NCBI GenBank assembly: GCA_937926105.1
Contig: CALANS010000158.1
Location: 62,001 to 126,000 of the forward strand
From: an uncultured Actinomycetes bacterium
GTDB taxonomy: Bacteria; Actinomycetota; Actinomycetes; Mycobacteriales; Nakamurellaceae
Length of the DNA: 64,000 bases
Reading direction: 5' to 3'
In this document: positions 44,143 to 53,890 of the stretch, piece after piece
Layout of the letters: each line of letters begins with the position of its first letter
Position numbering within the stretch: position 1 is the stretch's first letter
Made by a program: the position numbers and the translations under genes
The notes under the pieces: generated by a model
Told to the model about the DNA's origin: nothing
Seen by the model: only the letters and a program-made list of their open reading frames with translations
The model's database searches: none

Positions 44143-44504
44143 TCGGGAGGATGATCGCTGACCTGCGCTGACGCGGGAGATCAGTCGGGAAACTGATGGC
44201 GGTAGCGGTGGAATTTGAACCCCCTTGGCGCCACTGGTCAGGCTGTTGCATGCCTCGTGACCTACACATGTGCATCAGCGGGAGTCACGGACGAGCAGGT
44301 GGTTCGTCGTCAATTGTGGGCAGGATGTGGGCACGCTGGTGATCTTGAACGTGGTCGAAGCTCCCGACACCACCGGTACCACGGTACGACCCATCGGTTG
44401 CCGCGGAGGCTGATGGCACGGCTCGGAGAACCGCGCTGACGCGGCCACGTTCCGCCGCGACGCGCCCCCTGCAGGATAGTGTCACCACGTAGCACCTATG
44501 TGTG

Positions 44505-44510
44505 TACACT
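44505..44510 (+). promoter_or_regulatory. -10 element and palindrome of the abiE operon
   Basis: TACACT seven bases before ATG 44518 makes a leaderless start; GTGTACAC at 44502-44509 is palindromic and AGTGT/ACACT (44478-44482, 44506-44510) flank it. AbiEi proteins repress their own promoters through inverted repeats. Confidence 0.5.
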
Positions 44511-44517
44511 TTCATCC

Positions 44518-45126
44518 ATGGCTGGCTTCCTCGTATCGACGTCGACCGGCGGAGTGGACCGATTGCCCGCGACGTTCTCCTACAGCCAGGCACGCGCTCG
44601 CGGTCTGTCAGACCGGCGGCTGTATGCGCTGCGGGACGCGGGCACGATCGAGCAGATCGGCCGAGGCTTGTTCCGCCGCGCCGACCAAGCAAGCGACGCC
44701 GATCCGGATCTGCTCGAAATCGCCTACCGGGCACCGCGCGCGACTTTGTGCCTGACCACGGCCTTGGCCCGGCACGACCTGTCCGACGCGATCCCGCACC
44801 GGATCGACGTCGCCTTGCCCCGCGGCCAGCGGCGTCCACGAACCCAGGCCCCGGTGACCTGGCATGCCTTCGCCGCCGACACGTTCGACACCGGCCGCGA
44901 CATCCTGCCCGTCACCGCGGAGGTCGCCATTGGTCTGTACAGCCCCGAGCGGTGCATCATCGACGCATTTCGGCTACGCCACCTGGAAGGACCCGAGGTG
45001 GCGGTCGAGTCGCTGCGCCGATGGCTGCGCCGCCGCGGCTCGAGCCCGGCGACGCTGCTGGCCATGGCTGGCGATTTCCCCAAGGCCGAACCCGCGCTAC
45101 GCGCCGCATTGGAGATCCTGCTGTGA
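44518..45126 (+). CDS. abiEi: AbiEi-family antitoxin
   Basis: A 202-residue antitoxin of the type IV abortive-infection pair. The N-terminal winged helix (FSYSQARARGLSDRRLYALRDAGTIEQIGRGLFRR region, core LSDRRLYALRDAG) binds the operator, and the C-terminal domain (LTTALARHDLSD, YSPERCIIDAFRLRH) carries the antitoxin function. ATG 44518 is set by the leaderless promoter. It overlaps the toxin gene in GTGA. It lies 160 bases after repeat copy A. Confidence 0.88.
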   Translation: MAGFLVSTSTGGVDRLPATFSYSQARARGLSDRRLYALRDAGTIEQIGRGLFRRADQASDADPDLLEIAYRAPRATLCLTTALARHDLSDAIPHRIDVALPRGQRRPRTQAPVTWHAFAADTFDTGRDILPVTAEVAIGLYSPERCIIDAFRLRHLEGPEVAVESLRRWLRRRGSSPATLLAMAGDFPKAEPALRAALEILL

Positions 45127-46022
45127 CACGCGAGCGCCCCACCCGGGCCACCACCGCCGGCCGGGCCTACCTCGACCTGCAAAACCTCGCCCGCCGTCAG
45201 CGCCGCCCCACCGACGAGTTGCAGCAGTTGTACGCGCTGGAAGGATTCCTGGCCCGCCTCACCTCATCCGCGTACGCCGGTGCTCTGGTGCTCAAGGGTG
45301 GAGTCCTGCTGGCCGCTTACGACGCGCGCCGCCCGACCCGCGATATCGATGTTCAAGCACCCGGAATGGCCGGAGAGCCGACCGAGATCCTGGGCATCGT
45401 GCGGGAGATCGCCGCGATCGGTGCGGATGACGGGCTGGTGTTCCACCCCGACACCGCAACCGCAGAGATCATCCGCGACGAGGATGCCTACAGCGGCGTG
45501 CGCGTAGCCATGGCCGCGGCCCTGCCGCCGGCCAGGCTGAGTCTGCACATCGATGTCAACGTCGGCGACCCGATCGTGCCCGCCCCGCAGATCCTCGAGG
45601 TGCCCCGGATCCTGGGCGGCACCATCAGCCTGCCCGGCTATCCCCTACCGATGGTGTTCGCGGAGAAGATCGTCACGGCGCTCCAGCGCGGCACTGTCAA
45701 CACTCGCTGGCGAGACTTCGCCGACATCTATCTCCTGGCCGGACGGCACCCCGTCGGCCACGCCGAGTTGCGTCGCGCGCTGACCACGGTTGCGGGCTAC
45801 CGACAGGTCGAGCTGTCCCCGCTAAGAGTCGCGCTGGTTCGCTACGCCGAGATTGCGCAGCCGCGCTGGTTCGCGTGGCGACGAAAGCAGCACCTCGAAG
45901 ACCGATTGCCCTCCTCCTTCGCCGACGTTGTCGACGATGTGACCCGCTTCGCCGACCCAGCCACCACCATCGATGACGGTGCCGAACGCCGATGGGACCC
46001 CCGCACGCGACGGTGGACATGA
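45123..46022 (+). CDS. abiEii: AbiEii-family nucleotidyltransferase toxin
   Basis: A 299-residue nucleotidyltransferase-fold toxin. Motif I is LKGGVLLAAYDARRPTRDIDV (GG...D-I-D), motif III has the Lys in FAEKIVTALQRG, and motif IV is TRWRDFADIYLL with its Asp. AbiEii toxins modify growth-essential RNAs using nucleotides and protect against phages; the antitoxin does not need to bind them. GTG 45123 overlaps the abiEi stop. Confidence 0.9.
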   Translation: MTRERPTRATTAGRAYLDLQNLARRQRRPTDELQQLYALEGFLARLTSSAYAGALVLKGGVLLAAYDARRPTRDIDVQAPGMAGEPTEILGIVREIAAIGADDGLVFHPDTATAEIIRDEDAYSGVRVAMAAALPPARLSLHIDVNVGDPIVPAPQILEVPRILGGTISLPGYPLPMVFAEKIVTALQRGTVNTRWRDFADIYLLAGRHPVGHAELRRALTTVAGYRQVELSPLRVALVRYAEIAQPRWFAWRRKQHLEDRLPSSFADVVDDVTRFADPATTIDDGAERRWDPRTRRWT

Positions 46023-46448
46023 GACCCACCGCCCCACGACCGGCGCCAGCCCAGCAGCATGGTTGACCGCCACCGACGCGCAGCGACTACCCGGCTGCGG
46101 CACTGCCTTGATCGCGGTGCGCCCCTTCCCACCTGCGACGGTGCGGTTTGGCTGCGCTTTGGCTGCGCTTTCGCTGCGCCGGCGTCGATGGCCGGTGCGC
46201 TCGCCGTCGGCGCGCCGGCACATGCGGGCCGCACCCGGGTCCGCCGAACATTAGCGCGGGCGCGGGCCCCGGTGAGAGCCACCGTTCCGCTGTGAGTGAC
46301 CCGGTCTGCGGGTGGCGGCCCTGAGCCACCGGTCCGCTGTGGGATGAGCTGTGGCGCCGGTGCCGTTCTGGCCGGTGCGACCGTTTCGTCGGTGAGCCCG
46401 CGGAATGATGGTGTTGATCGGCGGTATGACCGGTTCAATCGTGTTTGA
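46023..46448. other. Non-coding stretch with an 11-base tandem repeat
   Basis: No gene is visible. TTTGGCTGCGC, TTTGGCTGCGC and TTTCGCTGCGC lie head to tail at 46147-46179. The region separates the abiE pair from the convergent catabolic operon. Confidence 0.6.
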
Positions 46449-47645
46449 CTAGGCAGCCACGGTGATCGAAGGTGGGATTGCATGCAGAATTCCGGAAAGG
46501 AGACGGGCGCGTTCAACCATCTTGTCGATCACGATGTACTCGCCCTCAGCGTGAGCTCCGTCGCCGACCGGACCCAGTCCGTCGAGCACGGGCAATCCCA
46601 TCGAGGCGGCGAAATTACCATCGCTCCCGCCGCCTGCGGACACTTCGGTGAGGGCGATGTCGAGCGCGGCGGCAGCGGTCGTCGCCAGCCCGTAGAGGCG
46701 GGCCGTTCCAGGACCGCGCTCCATTACCGGACGGTTCAGCCCGCCGGTCACACTGACGGTGGCCCCGCCGACGGCGCCGGCGAGAGCTCGAAGGCCGGTA
46801 TCGAGCCTTTCGGCCTCGGCGACCGTGGCGGCCCGGGTGTCCACCATGGCCGTAGCGCTTTCCGCCACGACATTCGTGCGGCTTCCCCCGTGGAATGTGC
46901 CGATACTCACCGTCGAGCCAGCGGCCGGGTCTGCGAGGTCGAGTGCCGACAGGCATCGCTGCATAAGCGCGGTGATCGCGGAGGCTCCGCGCTCAGGATC
47001 CAGCCCAGCATGCGCCGCGACTCCCTTCGCCGAGATCTCGTAGATGCCCACCCCCTTCCGGGCGGTCTTGAGCGCTCCGCCGAAGCTGGGCTCAAGGACG
47101 AGCACTGCATCGCAATCTCGGCACGCATCTTCGATCAGCGCCCGTGAGGACACACTCCCGACCTCCTCGTCGGGGTTGAAGACCAGCACGAGATCGGGGC
47201 GCCGGATGCCGAGACGGTCCAGCGCCCTCACGGCCCACAACCCCTGAACCACTCCGGCTTTCATGTCGAATATTCCCGGTCCCGTGGCGATCCCGTCCTG
47301 AACGCTGAAGGGCCGTTCGGCGAGCGTTCCGGATCTCCACACCGTGTCGTAATGACTTAGCAGCGCGACTTTCCCTGGGCCTTCACCCGCGTAGCGCGAC
47401 ACCAGGGTGCTGCCGTACTCCGGATCCGAGTGACGTCGGAATTCCGCGGGCTTCCCCAACGACCCGACCAGCCAATCGTTCAGCCAGTCGAAGCCCACGT
47501 CGAGTAGCGGCACTTCCTGACTGGGGGTCTCCAAGGAGACGAATGTTCCAAGATCCGCCACCATGTGATCTAGATGACCCGACAGCCAATCCGATACCTC
47601 ATCCATCAAATGCATTGGCTCTGCTTCGACACCCTGTGGCGTCAC
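46449..47645 (-). CDS. M20 metallopeptidase, glutamate carboxypeptidase (CPG2) type
   Basis: A 398-residue M20 dizinc peptidase. Zinc ligands are in LLSHYDTVW (His, Asp), GIFDMKAG (bridging Asp), NPDEEVGS (catalytic and metal Glu), LEPSFG and GDGAHAEGEY (last His). A dimerisation domain is inserted at about 190-300. The family removes C-terminal amino acids, often Glu, from N-acyl amides such as folates. GTG 47645 follows GAGGAT. Last gene of the 14-gene minus-strand series. Confidence 0.9.
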   Translation of the reverse strand: MTPQGVEAEPMHLMDEVSDWLSGHLDHMVADLGTFVSLETPSQEVPLLDVGFDWLNDWLVGSLGKPAEFRRHSDPEYGSTLVSRYAGEGPGKVALLSHYDTVWRSGTLAERPFSVQDGIATGPGIFDMKAGVVQGLWAVRALDRLGIRRPDLVLVFNPDEEVGSVSSRALIEDACRDCDAVLVLEPSFGGALKTARKGVGIYEISAKGVAAHAGLDPERGASAITALMQRCLSALDLADPAAGSTVSIGTFHGGSRTNVVAESATAMVDTRAATVAEAERLDTGLRALAGAVGGATVSVTGGLNRPVMERGPGTARLYGLATTAAAALDIALTEVSAGGGSDGNFAASMGLPVLDGLGPVGDGAHAEGEYIVIDKMVERARLLSGILHAIPPSITVAA

Positions 47646-47696
47646 GCTATTTCATCCTCACTTTCAGCAGCGGTCGCGCCGACGACGCGCCCGCCA

Positions 47697-48614
47697 TCAG
47701 CACCGGTCACGCGCGGAGACGTACTCGGCCACTTCCTGGTGGGTCGCGAACCACACGTCCTTGTCCGCGATCTCGTCGATCAGCTCCAGGAGCGGTATCA
47801 GCCGGCTGCGGTGGCCGGAGATATGCGGGTGCAGCGTCAACTGGAAAATCGATCCCGCCTCGTAGGCGCCGACGAACTCGTCCCGCCATATCTGCGTCAC
47901 ACCGCGCGGCATGGCGTACGGACGCAGCGCCGAATACCGATCCATCATGAAGTAGGGCGCGTCGTCGCGGATCCAGCTGACGGGAATCTCGACGATCCCC
48001 GTCGCCTCGTGATACTCGACGATCTCGAACGGCTCGTCGTCGGACATTAGGGACGAATCGTAGAGAATACCGAGGTCCCGGGCCACCCGGAGCGTCGACT
48101 CGCTGAAATCCCATGAAGGAGTCCTGATGCCGACTGGCCTGGTGCCGGACAGCTCTTCGAGGGTGTCCGCCGCACGGAACGCCAAGTCCCGCTCCACCTC
48201 CGGCGCGAGGAGCATGTTGCGCTCGTGGATCCACCCGTGCAGTGCGATCTCGTGGCCGTGGTCGACACATGCCGCGACATCCACAGGATGGAGCAGCGCT
48301 GATACGGCCGGTATGAAGAAGGTCAGCGGGATGTCGCGCGCCGCGAACTCCCGGAGGATTCTCGGCACGCCGGCCCGGGAGCCGTAGTGACCCTGCGCCA
48401 TCGCGCCCGGACTGGTCTTGCCGTCCCGCAGGAAGGTCGACTCGTGATCCGAATCGAACGAGATGGCCACCGCGGCGCGTGCGCCGCCCGGCCACTCGTT
48501 AGGGAGCAGACGGCGGCCGGGGACCACGTGCTCGGCGTATCCGCGCCATACCGACTCCGGCCACCGCCAAGGCTCGGCGTCCTCGGGCCGGTCCGGCCCT
48601 GTCTGTTCGACCAT
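47697..48614 (-). CDS. Polysaccharide-deacetylase-family amidase (HpPgdA/PuuE-like)
   Basis: A 305-residue NodB-fold hydrolase. The catalytic Asp pair lies in ISFDSDHES, metal His residues in LHGWIHERN, and the later motifs RTPSWDFS and LTLHPHISGH are those of the HpPgdA subgroup. Members of this branch often hydrolyse cyclic imides or ureides rather than chitin; no signal peptide is present. In a series of amide hydrolases, ring opening or deacylation is the likely task. A purine-poor site precedes the start. Confidence 0.82.
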   Translation of the reverse strand: MVEQTGPDRPEDAEPWRWPESVWRGYAEHVVPGRRLLPNEWPGGARAAVAISFDSDHESTFLRDGKTSPGAMAQGHYGSRAGVPRILREFAARDIPLTFFIPAVSALLHPVDVAACVDHGHEIALHGWIHERNMLLAPEVERDLAFRAADTLEELSGTRPVGIRTPSWDFSESTLRVARDLGILYDSSLMSDDEPFEIVEYHEATGIVEIPVSWIRDDAPYFMMDRYSALRPYAMPRGVTQIWRDEFVGAYEAGSIFQLTLHPHISGHRSRLIPLLELIDEIADKDVWFATHQEVAEYVSARDRC

Positions 48615-48659
48615 GTCAATCCTCCGTGGAATGCCGGAGGGGCACCGTGACGAGCGTCA

Positions 48660-49412
48660 TCACATCTGACTTCCGCCGTTGACGCCGAGCATCTGCCCCG
48701 TCACGAAATCGCTCGCGTCCGACGCCAGGAAGACCGCGCACGCCGCGACATCCTCCGGCGCACCCATGTGCCGCAGCGGCAACTCCGCGGCTTTCGCCTC
48801 GAGGGACTGGGCGTCCGGGTACACGGATCGGTTCATATCGGTGACGATCGAGCCGGGACCGATGGCGTTGACCCGGATCCCCAGGGGCCCGAGTTCCATC
48901 GCCAGCGATTTGGTCCAGGACAGGATGAATCCCTTGGTGCCGGCATAGACCGCACCGCTGTCCCACGCCCGCAAGGCGAGTTGTGACGCGATGTTGATGA
49001 TCTTTCCGTGCTGCTTGCGTGCGATGATCGGCGCCACGGCGCGCGTGATCCGAAGCGGTCCGAGGATGTTGACATCGATCTGCCGCTGCCACGACGCCTC
49101 ATCGTCGTCGAGAAAGGGGCCGGTCTGCATGACGCCGGCGTTGTTGACCAGCACATCGATCGTGTCGCACTCGTCACCGAGCCAACTCTCGAACCGACGG
49201 ATAGAGTTCGGGTTCCCGAAGTCCGCCTGAACCAGCCGGGCGGACTGCCCCCGCCGCTGCGCGTAGGCGCTGAGCTCCTCGCATTCGGCGCGCGACTCGC
49301 GATAGTGGAGCACGACCTCGGCGCCCTCGTCGATGAAGGCCTTCGCGGTCGCCCGGCCGAACCCTCGGCTGGCACCGGTGATCAGCGCGACGCAGTTGTC
49401 CAGAACACCCAT
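48660..49412 (-). CDS. SDR oxidoreductase
   Basis: A 250-residue classical SDR: TGASRGFG cofactor loop, NNAG, catalytic Ser in INIASQLA region, YAGTK (Tyr-Lys pair), and the C-terminal GVNGGSQM. An Arg in LHYRESRAE after beta-2 suggests NADP. ATG 49412 follows the isochorismatase stop by two bases. Its substrate is probably an alcohol or keto intermediate of the island pathway. Confidence 0.88.
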   Translation of the reverse strand: MGVLDNCVALITGASRGFGRATAKAFIDEGAEVVLHYRESRAECEELSAYAQRRGQSARLVQADFGNPNSIRRFESWLGDECDTIDVLVNNAGVMQTGPFLDDDEASWQRQIDVNILGPLRITRAVAPIIARKQHGKIINIASQLALRAWDSGAVYAGTKGFILSWTKSLAMELGPLGIRVNAIGPGSIVTDMNRSVYPDAQSLEAKAAELPLRHMGAPEDVAACAVFLASDASDFVTGQMLGVNGGSQM

Positions 49413-49414
49413 GG

Positions 49415-50098
49415 TCAGCGTCCGTCCTTCGCCTTGGCACGGGCCAGATCGGAGAACTCGTCCACCGTGCACACCCAGCCGATCGAGGCCGCGATCTGGC
49501 GGATCGCCGCCTCGTGGTATTCCTGCCCGTTCATGCTGCCGGTGGCGTCTTCCAGCACCACGACCGAGAAGTCCCTGGAGTTGGCATCAAAGGAGGTGTG
49601 CAGGACGCAGTTGTTCGTGTTCACTCCGCCGATGAAGAGGCGCTCAATGCCGAGGCCCCGCAACGTCAGTTCGAGATCCGTCATATAGAAGCTGGTGTAG
49701 CGGAACTTCACCACTACGGGTTCATGCGCCAGTGGTGCCGTGTCCGGCATGAACTCGGCGTAGGGGCTGCCCTCAGTGCAGATGTTCGCCTGCCTGACGA
49801 ACGACGCGCCGACGATGGGTTTGCCGTTCTGCCACCGGAAGAACGGATTGCTTCCGCTCCGCTCACCCCACGGGGCGTCAGGCTTCTTCCAGGTGCCGAC
49901 ATGAATGATCGGCATATCGATTTCGCGGGCCACCGCGAGGGCCGCGGCCGCGCGCCGATTGACGAGTTCCGCGCGGTCCTTCGGCAGAGTGTGGTATCCC
50001 ACGCCGTCGACATCCATGTGCCGTCGTTGCAGGTCGATGAACAGCAGGGCCGACCGCTTCACATCTGTCGACTCGGCGATTTCCACCGGAAGTGACAT
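49415..50098 (-). CDS. Isochorismatase-family cysteine hydrolase 1
   Basis: A 227-residue cysteine hydrolase. The Asp-Lys-Cys triad appears as LFIDLQRRH (Asp about 22), VVKFRYTSFY (Lys about 130) and NTNNCVLHT (Cys about 163), with the cis-peptide GGVNTN. Members include N-carbamoylsarcosine amidase, ureidoacrylate amidohydrolase and nicotinamidase. The substrate is probably a small amide. ATG 50098 follows GAAAGGAACTGTC. A second paralogue lies at 55027. Confidence 0.88.
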   Translation of the reverse strand: MSLPVEIAESTDVKRSALLFIDLQRRHMDVDGVGYHTLPKDRAELVNRRAAAALAVAREIDMPIIHVGTWKKPDAPWGERSGSNPFFRWQNGKPIVGASFVRQANICTEGSPYAEFMPDTAPLAHEPVVVKFRYTSFYMTDLELTLRGLGIERLFIGGVNTNNCVLHTSFDANSRDFSVVVLEDATGSMNGQEYHEAAIRQIAASIGWVCTVDEFSDLARAKAKDGR

Positions 50099-50112
50099 GA
50101 CAGTTCCTTTCT

Positions 50113-51078
50113 CTAACTTTCGGGTAGGAGGCGCTGCGCCCCCTGGAGAATCGATTGCCGCTCGGACGCGCTCACGTCCGCGTCATCGACGAGAAGCAGT
50201 GGCTGACGTTCCGCCATATCGAACGGGAAGTCCGTTCCTGCGAGGACACGGTCCGGACCGACGAGGGACGAGAGGTGTGACAGCGTGCGCGGATCGAATA
50301 CCACTGTGTCGTACCAGAAGCGCCGGAGCAGCGATTTGATGGCGGCCGGATCGTGGCCGGCGTATTCGGGCCGAACGGATGCGGCGTGGACGAGCCGGCC
50401 GAATATTCCCGGCAGGATTCCGCCGCCGTGCGCCAGGATGATCGTGAGGCTCGGGTAGCGGGTCAGCACGGGGCTGAGCATCAGCTGGACGGCAGCGGTC
50501 CCTGTTTCGACCGGGTTGCCGATCACGTTGCGCAGGTGGAACGCGGACAGCTGTTCCGCCGCGGCGACATAGTGGGGATGGATGAACACGGGAACGCGCA
50601 ATCGCTCCGCCGCGGCCCAGAAGGCGTCGATATCGGAGTCGACCAGCGACCGGCCGGCGACGGTGGTGAGTATCTCAACCCCGCGCAACCCCAGCGTGTT
50701 CACGGCGTGGTCGAGCTCCGCGGCAGCCGCGTCACCGCCGGCTTGCAACGGGACCGTGCCGAATCCGAAGAGGCGCCGCGGATCTCGTGCCGCCGCCGCG
50801 GCGACCGACTTGTTCAGCCGCCGCGACCACGCCGTGCCTGCATCGATGTCCAGCTCGTACAGCAGGGCGAAAGGCGGCAACAGCAACGTCCGGCCTCGGA
50901 GCGAATCGCCGTAGTCGGTGCGGAACTGGGATTCGGGGTCCAGCAACTCCACGGGAGCGCGGTAGCGGTGCTCATTCGCCGTGATCAGCACGTGGTCAGA
51001 CGATTCCGTCAGCTGTACCGGCCCGTCTGCCGATACCACATCGCGCGGCAGATAGTGGCTGTGGATGTCGATGATCAT
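50113..51078 (-). CDS. Amidohydrolase/decarboxylase of the ACMSD-like family
   Basis: A 321-residue amidohydrolase-2 barrel. Metal ligands are in IDIHSHYLP (HxH), VFIHPHYV, ILAHGGG and LAGTDFPFD. The family includes ACMSD-type decarboxylases as well as hydrolases. ATG 51078 overlaps the CocE/NonD stop (ATGA), so the two are coupled. Confidence 0.85.
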   Translation of the reverse strand: MIIDIHSHYLPRDVVSADGPVQLTESSDHVLITANEHRYRAPVELLDPESQFRTDYGDSLRGRTLLLPPFALLYELDIDAGTAWSRRLNKSVAAAAARDPRRLFGFGTVPLQAGGDAAAAELDHAVNTLGLRGVEILTTVAGRSLVDSDIDAFWAAAERLRVPVFIHPHYVAAAEQLSAFHLRNVIGNPVETGTAAVQLMLSPVLTRYPSLTIILAHGGGILPGIFGRLVHAASVRPEYAGHDPAAIKSLLRRFWYDTVVFDPRTLSHLSSLVGPDRVLAGTDFPFDMAERQPLLLVDDADVSASERQSILQGAQRLLPES

Positions 51079-52853
51079 GTGTTGCCACCGGCCGCCGGGA
51101 TGATCGGGATAAGCAGGTAGGGCGGGTCCGCCTCGGTGCTGTGGATGGTGGTGACACCGCCGAACACGTTCATCGGACGGTCGACCGGGTCCTCGTGAGT
51201 GAACGGTCCGACGCCACGGAGCGGATACCGCGAAGCCGGGTCGGTCTCGGAGCCGTTGTCGTAGTCCCGGCCCCGAACGGTGACGGCGAGCCGGTAGCCC
51301 TTCGGCAGCGCGATGCAGGTGGGCCAGATCTCGATATCGAGCCCGACCGGCACCCCGGGCCGGAGCGGCAGGCGCCCATCGTGGCTGTGAAGCGGCCGGT
51401 ACGTCTCGGTGGCCGACTCGTCCAGCTTCCGGTGCGAGGCCCGGAGCCAGCCGAGAGCGAGCGGGGTGCGGGGATCGTTGGATCCCTGGAAAGTGACTTC
51501 ACGGCCGTCCGGGTCGATGGCGGCCACGCAGAGAAAGATGTCCGCATCTTCAGTGCTGGACGAGATGTTCAAGTGCGCAGCCAGCGGTCCGGTGAGCTCT
51601 GTGTCCTCGTCCATCGGCGCTGAGACGAACCGGATGCCGTCGCCCGTGGCGTCGAACGAGGCGTCGGCGGTGGATCCGCCCTCCCGGCCGAGTGTCCGCG
51701 AGCCGAGGTCCAGATAGAGCTTGGTCCACACGGTTCGCTCGAGCGGCCACTCATATTCGGCCCTGTCGACGAACGACCCGTCGACCTGCCGCACGCGGAG
51801 CGAGACCGGTGGGCGCGACATCCAGGCGTCCGAGTCTCCCTTGAGGAAGCAGGAGAAGAACTCCTTCTGCATGCGCACGCCATAATCGGTGTAGAAGGGC
51901 GACGTGTGGGTGTCGCCGTGCATCTCGAGCCATTTGTGCGTCGATCCGGCCCGCAGGAATCCCTCGGTGTTGCCACGCGGATGCAGCCCCTGGCCGCCCC
52001 AGTTGCCACAGGACAGCAGGGGTGTGACGATGCGCTCCAAGTCGGCGGTCCGGTCGCGATAGAACTCGTCGACGAACTCCCGCCGCCGGATCTCGTCGAC
52101 CAGATCGCGGCGGTGACGTGCCAGTTCGTCGGCGTCGAACTCCTCGGGCCCCGTCACGGACTGGCCGGTGACACGGCTCCGGTAGCCCGCGGCGGTGGCG
52201 CCGTGCTGCACTGTCTCGTAGAGGTTGCGGTACCAGACGTCGACAAACTGGCTCCTGATCCCACCGTGGCGGGCGAAGTCCCGATAGAAGTCCGCGGCCC
52301 CCTCTTGCACGATCATCGCCGACAGGTGCGGCGGCCGGAGCGCGGCGACATGCCATTGGTTCATCGCGTAGTACGAGATGCCGGCCAGACCCACCTTGCC
52401 CGTGCTCCACGGCTGGACCGCCGCCCACTCGATGCAGGTGTAGTAGTCGCGGGTCTCCCGCGGTGACCACGGATCGAGGTAGCCCGGGGACCTACCTGCG
52501 CCCCGGGAGTCGATTCGAATACAGACATATCCGTCCGGCACCCACCGCTCCGGATCGACCGTCTCCCACGTCTGGTAGACGTTGGTAGAACCACGCTCGA
52601 TCTCGGGCCACTCCGTGACGGCCTTGGTCCAATTGAAGGTCCATCCGTCCTGCACGGCCAGGCCCTTGCCGTACGGCCCCATGGTCATGATGACAGGATG
52701 CCGACCACCGCCTTGCGGACGGTACACATCAGCCCGCACCGTCACACCGTCGTCCATCACAATCGGGACATCGAAATCAATCGTCATGCCGTTCGCGCTG
52801 CGAGTGAACTGACCCTTGTGAACGTCTCCTGAATTCGGATTTTCGGCAGTCAT
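51075..52853 (-). CDS. CocE/NonD (S15) family hydrolase
   Basis: A 592-residue alpha/beta hydrolase with the C-terminal jelly-roll domain of this family. The nucleophile is in LAGISYYAMNQW (GxSY), preceded by SRGAGRSPG and VRADVYRP. The family hydrolyses esters and amides: cocaine esterase, X-Pro dipeptidyl peptidase, alpha-amino-acid ester hydrolases. ATG 52853 has GAGGGA eight bases before it. No signal peptide. Confidence 0.9.
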   Translation of the reverse strand: MTAENPNSGDVHKGQFTRSANGMTIDFDVPIVMDDGVTVRADVYRPQGGGRHPVIMTMGPYGKGLAVQDGWTFNWTKAVTEWPEIERGSTNVYQTWETVDPERWVPDGYVCIRIDSRGAGRSPGYLDPWSPRETRDYYTCIEWAAVQPWSTGKVGLAGISYYAMNQWHVAALRPPHLSAMIVQEGAADFYRDFARHGGIRSQFVDVWYRNLYETVQHGATAAGYRSRVTGQSVTGPEEFDADELARHRRDLVDEIRRREFVDEFYRDRTADLERIVTPLLSCGNWGGQGLHPRGNTEGFLRAGSTHKWLEMHGDTHTSPFYTDYGVRMQKEFFSCFLKGDSDAWMSRPPVSLRVRQVDGSFVDRAEYEWPLERTVWTKLYLDLGSRTLGREGGSTADASFDATGDGIRFVSAPMDEDTELTGPLAAHLNISSSTEDADIFLCVAAIDPDGREVTFQGSNDPRTPLALGWLRASHRKLDESATETYRPLHSHDGRLPLRPGVPVGLDIEIWPTCIALPKGYRLAVTVRGRDYDNGSETDPASRYPLRGVGPFTHEDPVDRPMNVFGGVTTIHSTEADPPYLLIPIIPAAGGNT

Positions 52854-52989
52854 CAACTATCCCTCGTAGAATCTTGTACGAGCTTCCCGAATGGAAGATG
52901 CGCGCTCATTCTGAGCGCGGCATACGACAAATGGATGTCGCTACACCGCATTCACCACGGTGAGAAAAGTCCTCACCGGTGAATTCACA

Positions 52990-53721
52990 TCAAGACGAGG
53001 TGGGAACACCCGGTTTCAGCCTGGACTCGGTCTCCAGATATACGGCCCGCAAATGATCAGCCATCGCGACTCGAGCGGCATCACTGTCTCCACGGCTGAT
53101 CGCGTCGAAGATCTCGGAATGCTCGGCGTCCGCGTGAGCTGCTCGTTCCGCACTGGCTACATATGCGGACTGGATCTCGATCTGATTGCTCAGCTGGACT
53201 ATCATCTGCGTCAGCAAAGTATTGCCGGCCGCTTCAGCAATGATGACGTGATATTGATAGTTCAGCTTGGCCCGTTCACCATCCGAACGGGTGCTCTCCA
53301 TCTTCTTCAGCAACTCCGCCATATGCTCGAGGTCGCGGGCGGTGCGTGAGCCTGCGGCGGCTCCCGCGGTGTGCACCTCAAGGAGGTTCCGAACTTCGTG
53401 CAGTTCCCGCAGGTTGAATCCGGCGACAAGCAGCGGCGCGTCGGCGAACGACGCCTTGACGAAATTGCCCCGACCGGAGTGGGATTCGACCAGTCCGAGG
53501 GCTTTCAGGTGCCCGAGCGCTTCTCGTACCACCGTCCTGGCCACGCCGAACCTGTTGGCGAGGTCGAGCTCCGAAGGAAGCCGGGAGTTGACCGGCAGTT
53601 CTTTGCTCCGGATCAGCTCGGCCAGGTGTTCGGTCAGCCGGTCGACGGTGCTCTGCCGATGCATCGATGGAAGTGGAGGAATAACGGCTGATGCAGTCTG
53701 ACTGGCTGACAGGTTCTCCAT
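52990..53721 (-). CDS. GntR-family regulator, FadR/FCD subfamily
   Basis: A 243-residue regulator. Winged helix at about 20-90 (LPSELDLANRFGVARTVVRE, SHSGRGNFV), FCD domain from about 100 (LEVHTAGAAAG, YQYHVIIAEAAGN, ADHLRAVYLE). It sits in the middle of the catabolic series on the same strand and is the obvious local regulator. No clear palindrome was found in the 169-base gap upstream or the 136-base gap downstream. Confidence 0.9.
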   Translation of the reverse strand: MENLSASQTASAVIPPLPSMHRQSTVDRLTEHLAELIRSKELPVNSRLPSELDLANRFGVARTVVREALGHLKALGLVESHSGRGNFVKASFADAPLLVAGFNLRELHEVRNLLEVHTAGAAAGSRTARDLEHMAELLKKMESTRSDGERAKLNYQYHVIIAEAAGNTLLTQMIVQLSNQIEIQSAYVASAERAAHADAEHSEIFDAISRGDSDAARVAMADHLRAVYLETESRLKPGVPTSS

Positions 53722-53890
53722 AGTCCAAGACTCTCATACTCCTCCTTGGGACGCAATCGAGACAGTGGGCCGCTCGGCGGCACAGATATTCCGGGCGGCG
53801 GCCCGCCGTTCCCGGCCAGCGTGCCAGTTGCGCCGGGCTGTTTGACGTCGCATTCCTATCCTTCCTCGACTCATGTCTTTCGGATGCGCC

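Larger units (their letters stand above)
43956..44355 (+). repeat. Direct repeat copy A (integrase 3' end to att-like sequence)
   Basis: About 400 bases closely match 62351-62751 in the same orientation. Shared landmarks in order: CCGCGCGGCCATGACGCTGG, the hairpin insertion, GATGAGGACTTGGAGGCC, CTTGATCG, GGCGGTAGCGGTGG, TTTGAACCCCCTTGGCGCC, ACTGGTCAGGCTGT and ATTGTGGGCAGGATGTGGGC. Divergence is modest (scattered substitutions). The tRNA-like part reads, on the minus strand, as a tRNA 3' end (GGTTCAAAT then CCGCTACCGCCA). Confidence 0.8.

Noticed and set aside
44200..44260. Complete tRNA on the minus strand in the direct repeats
   Set aside because: Only a 3'-end-like part (T-loop to CCA) is recognisable; the rest does not fold, so it is treated as an att-like remnant.
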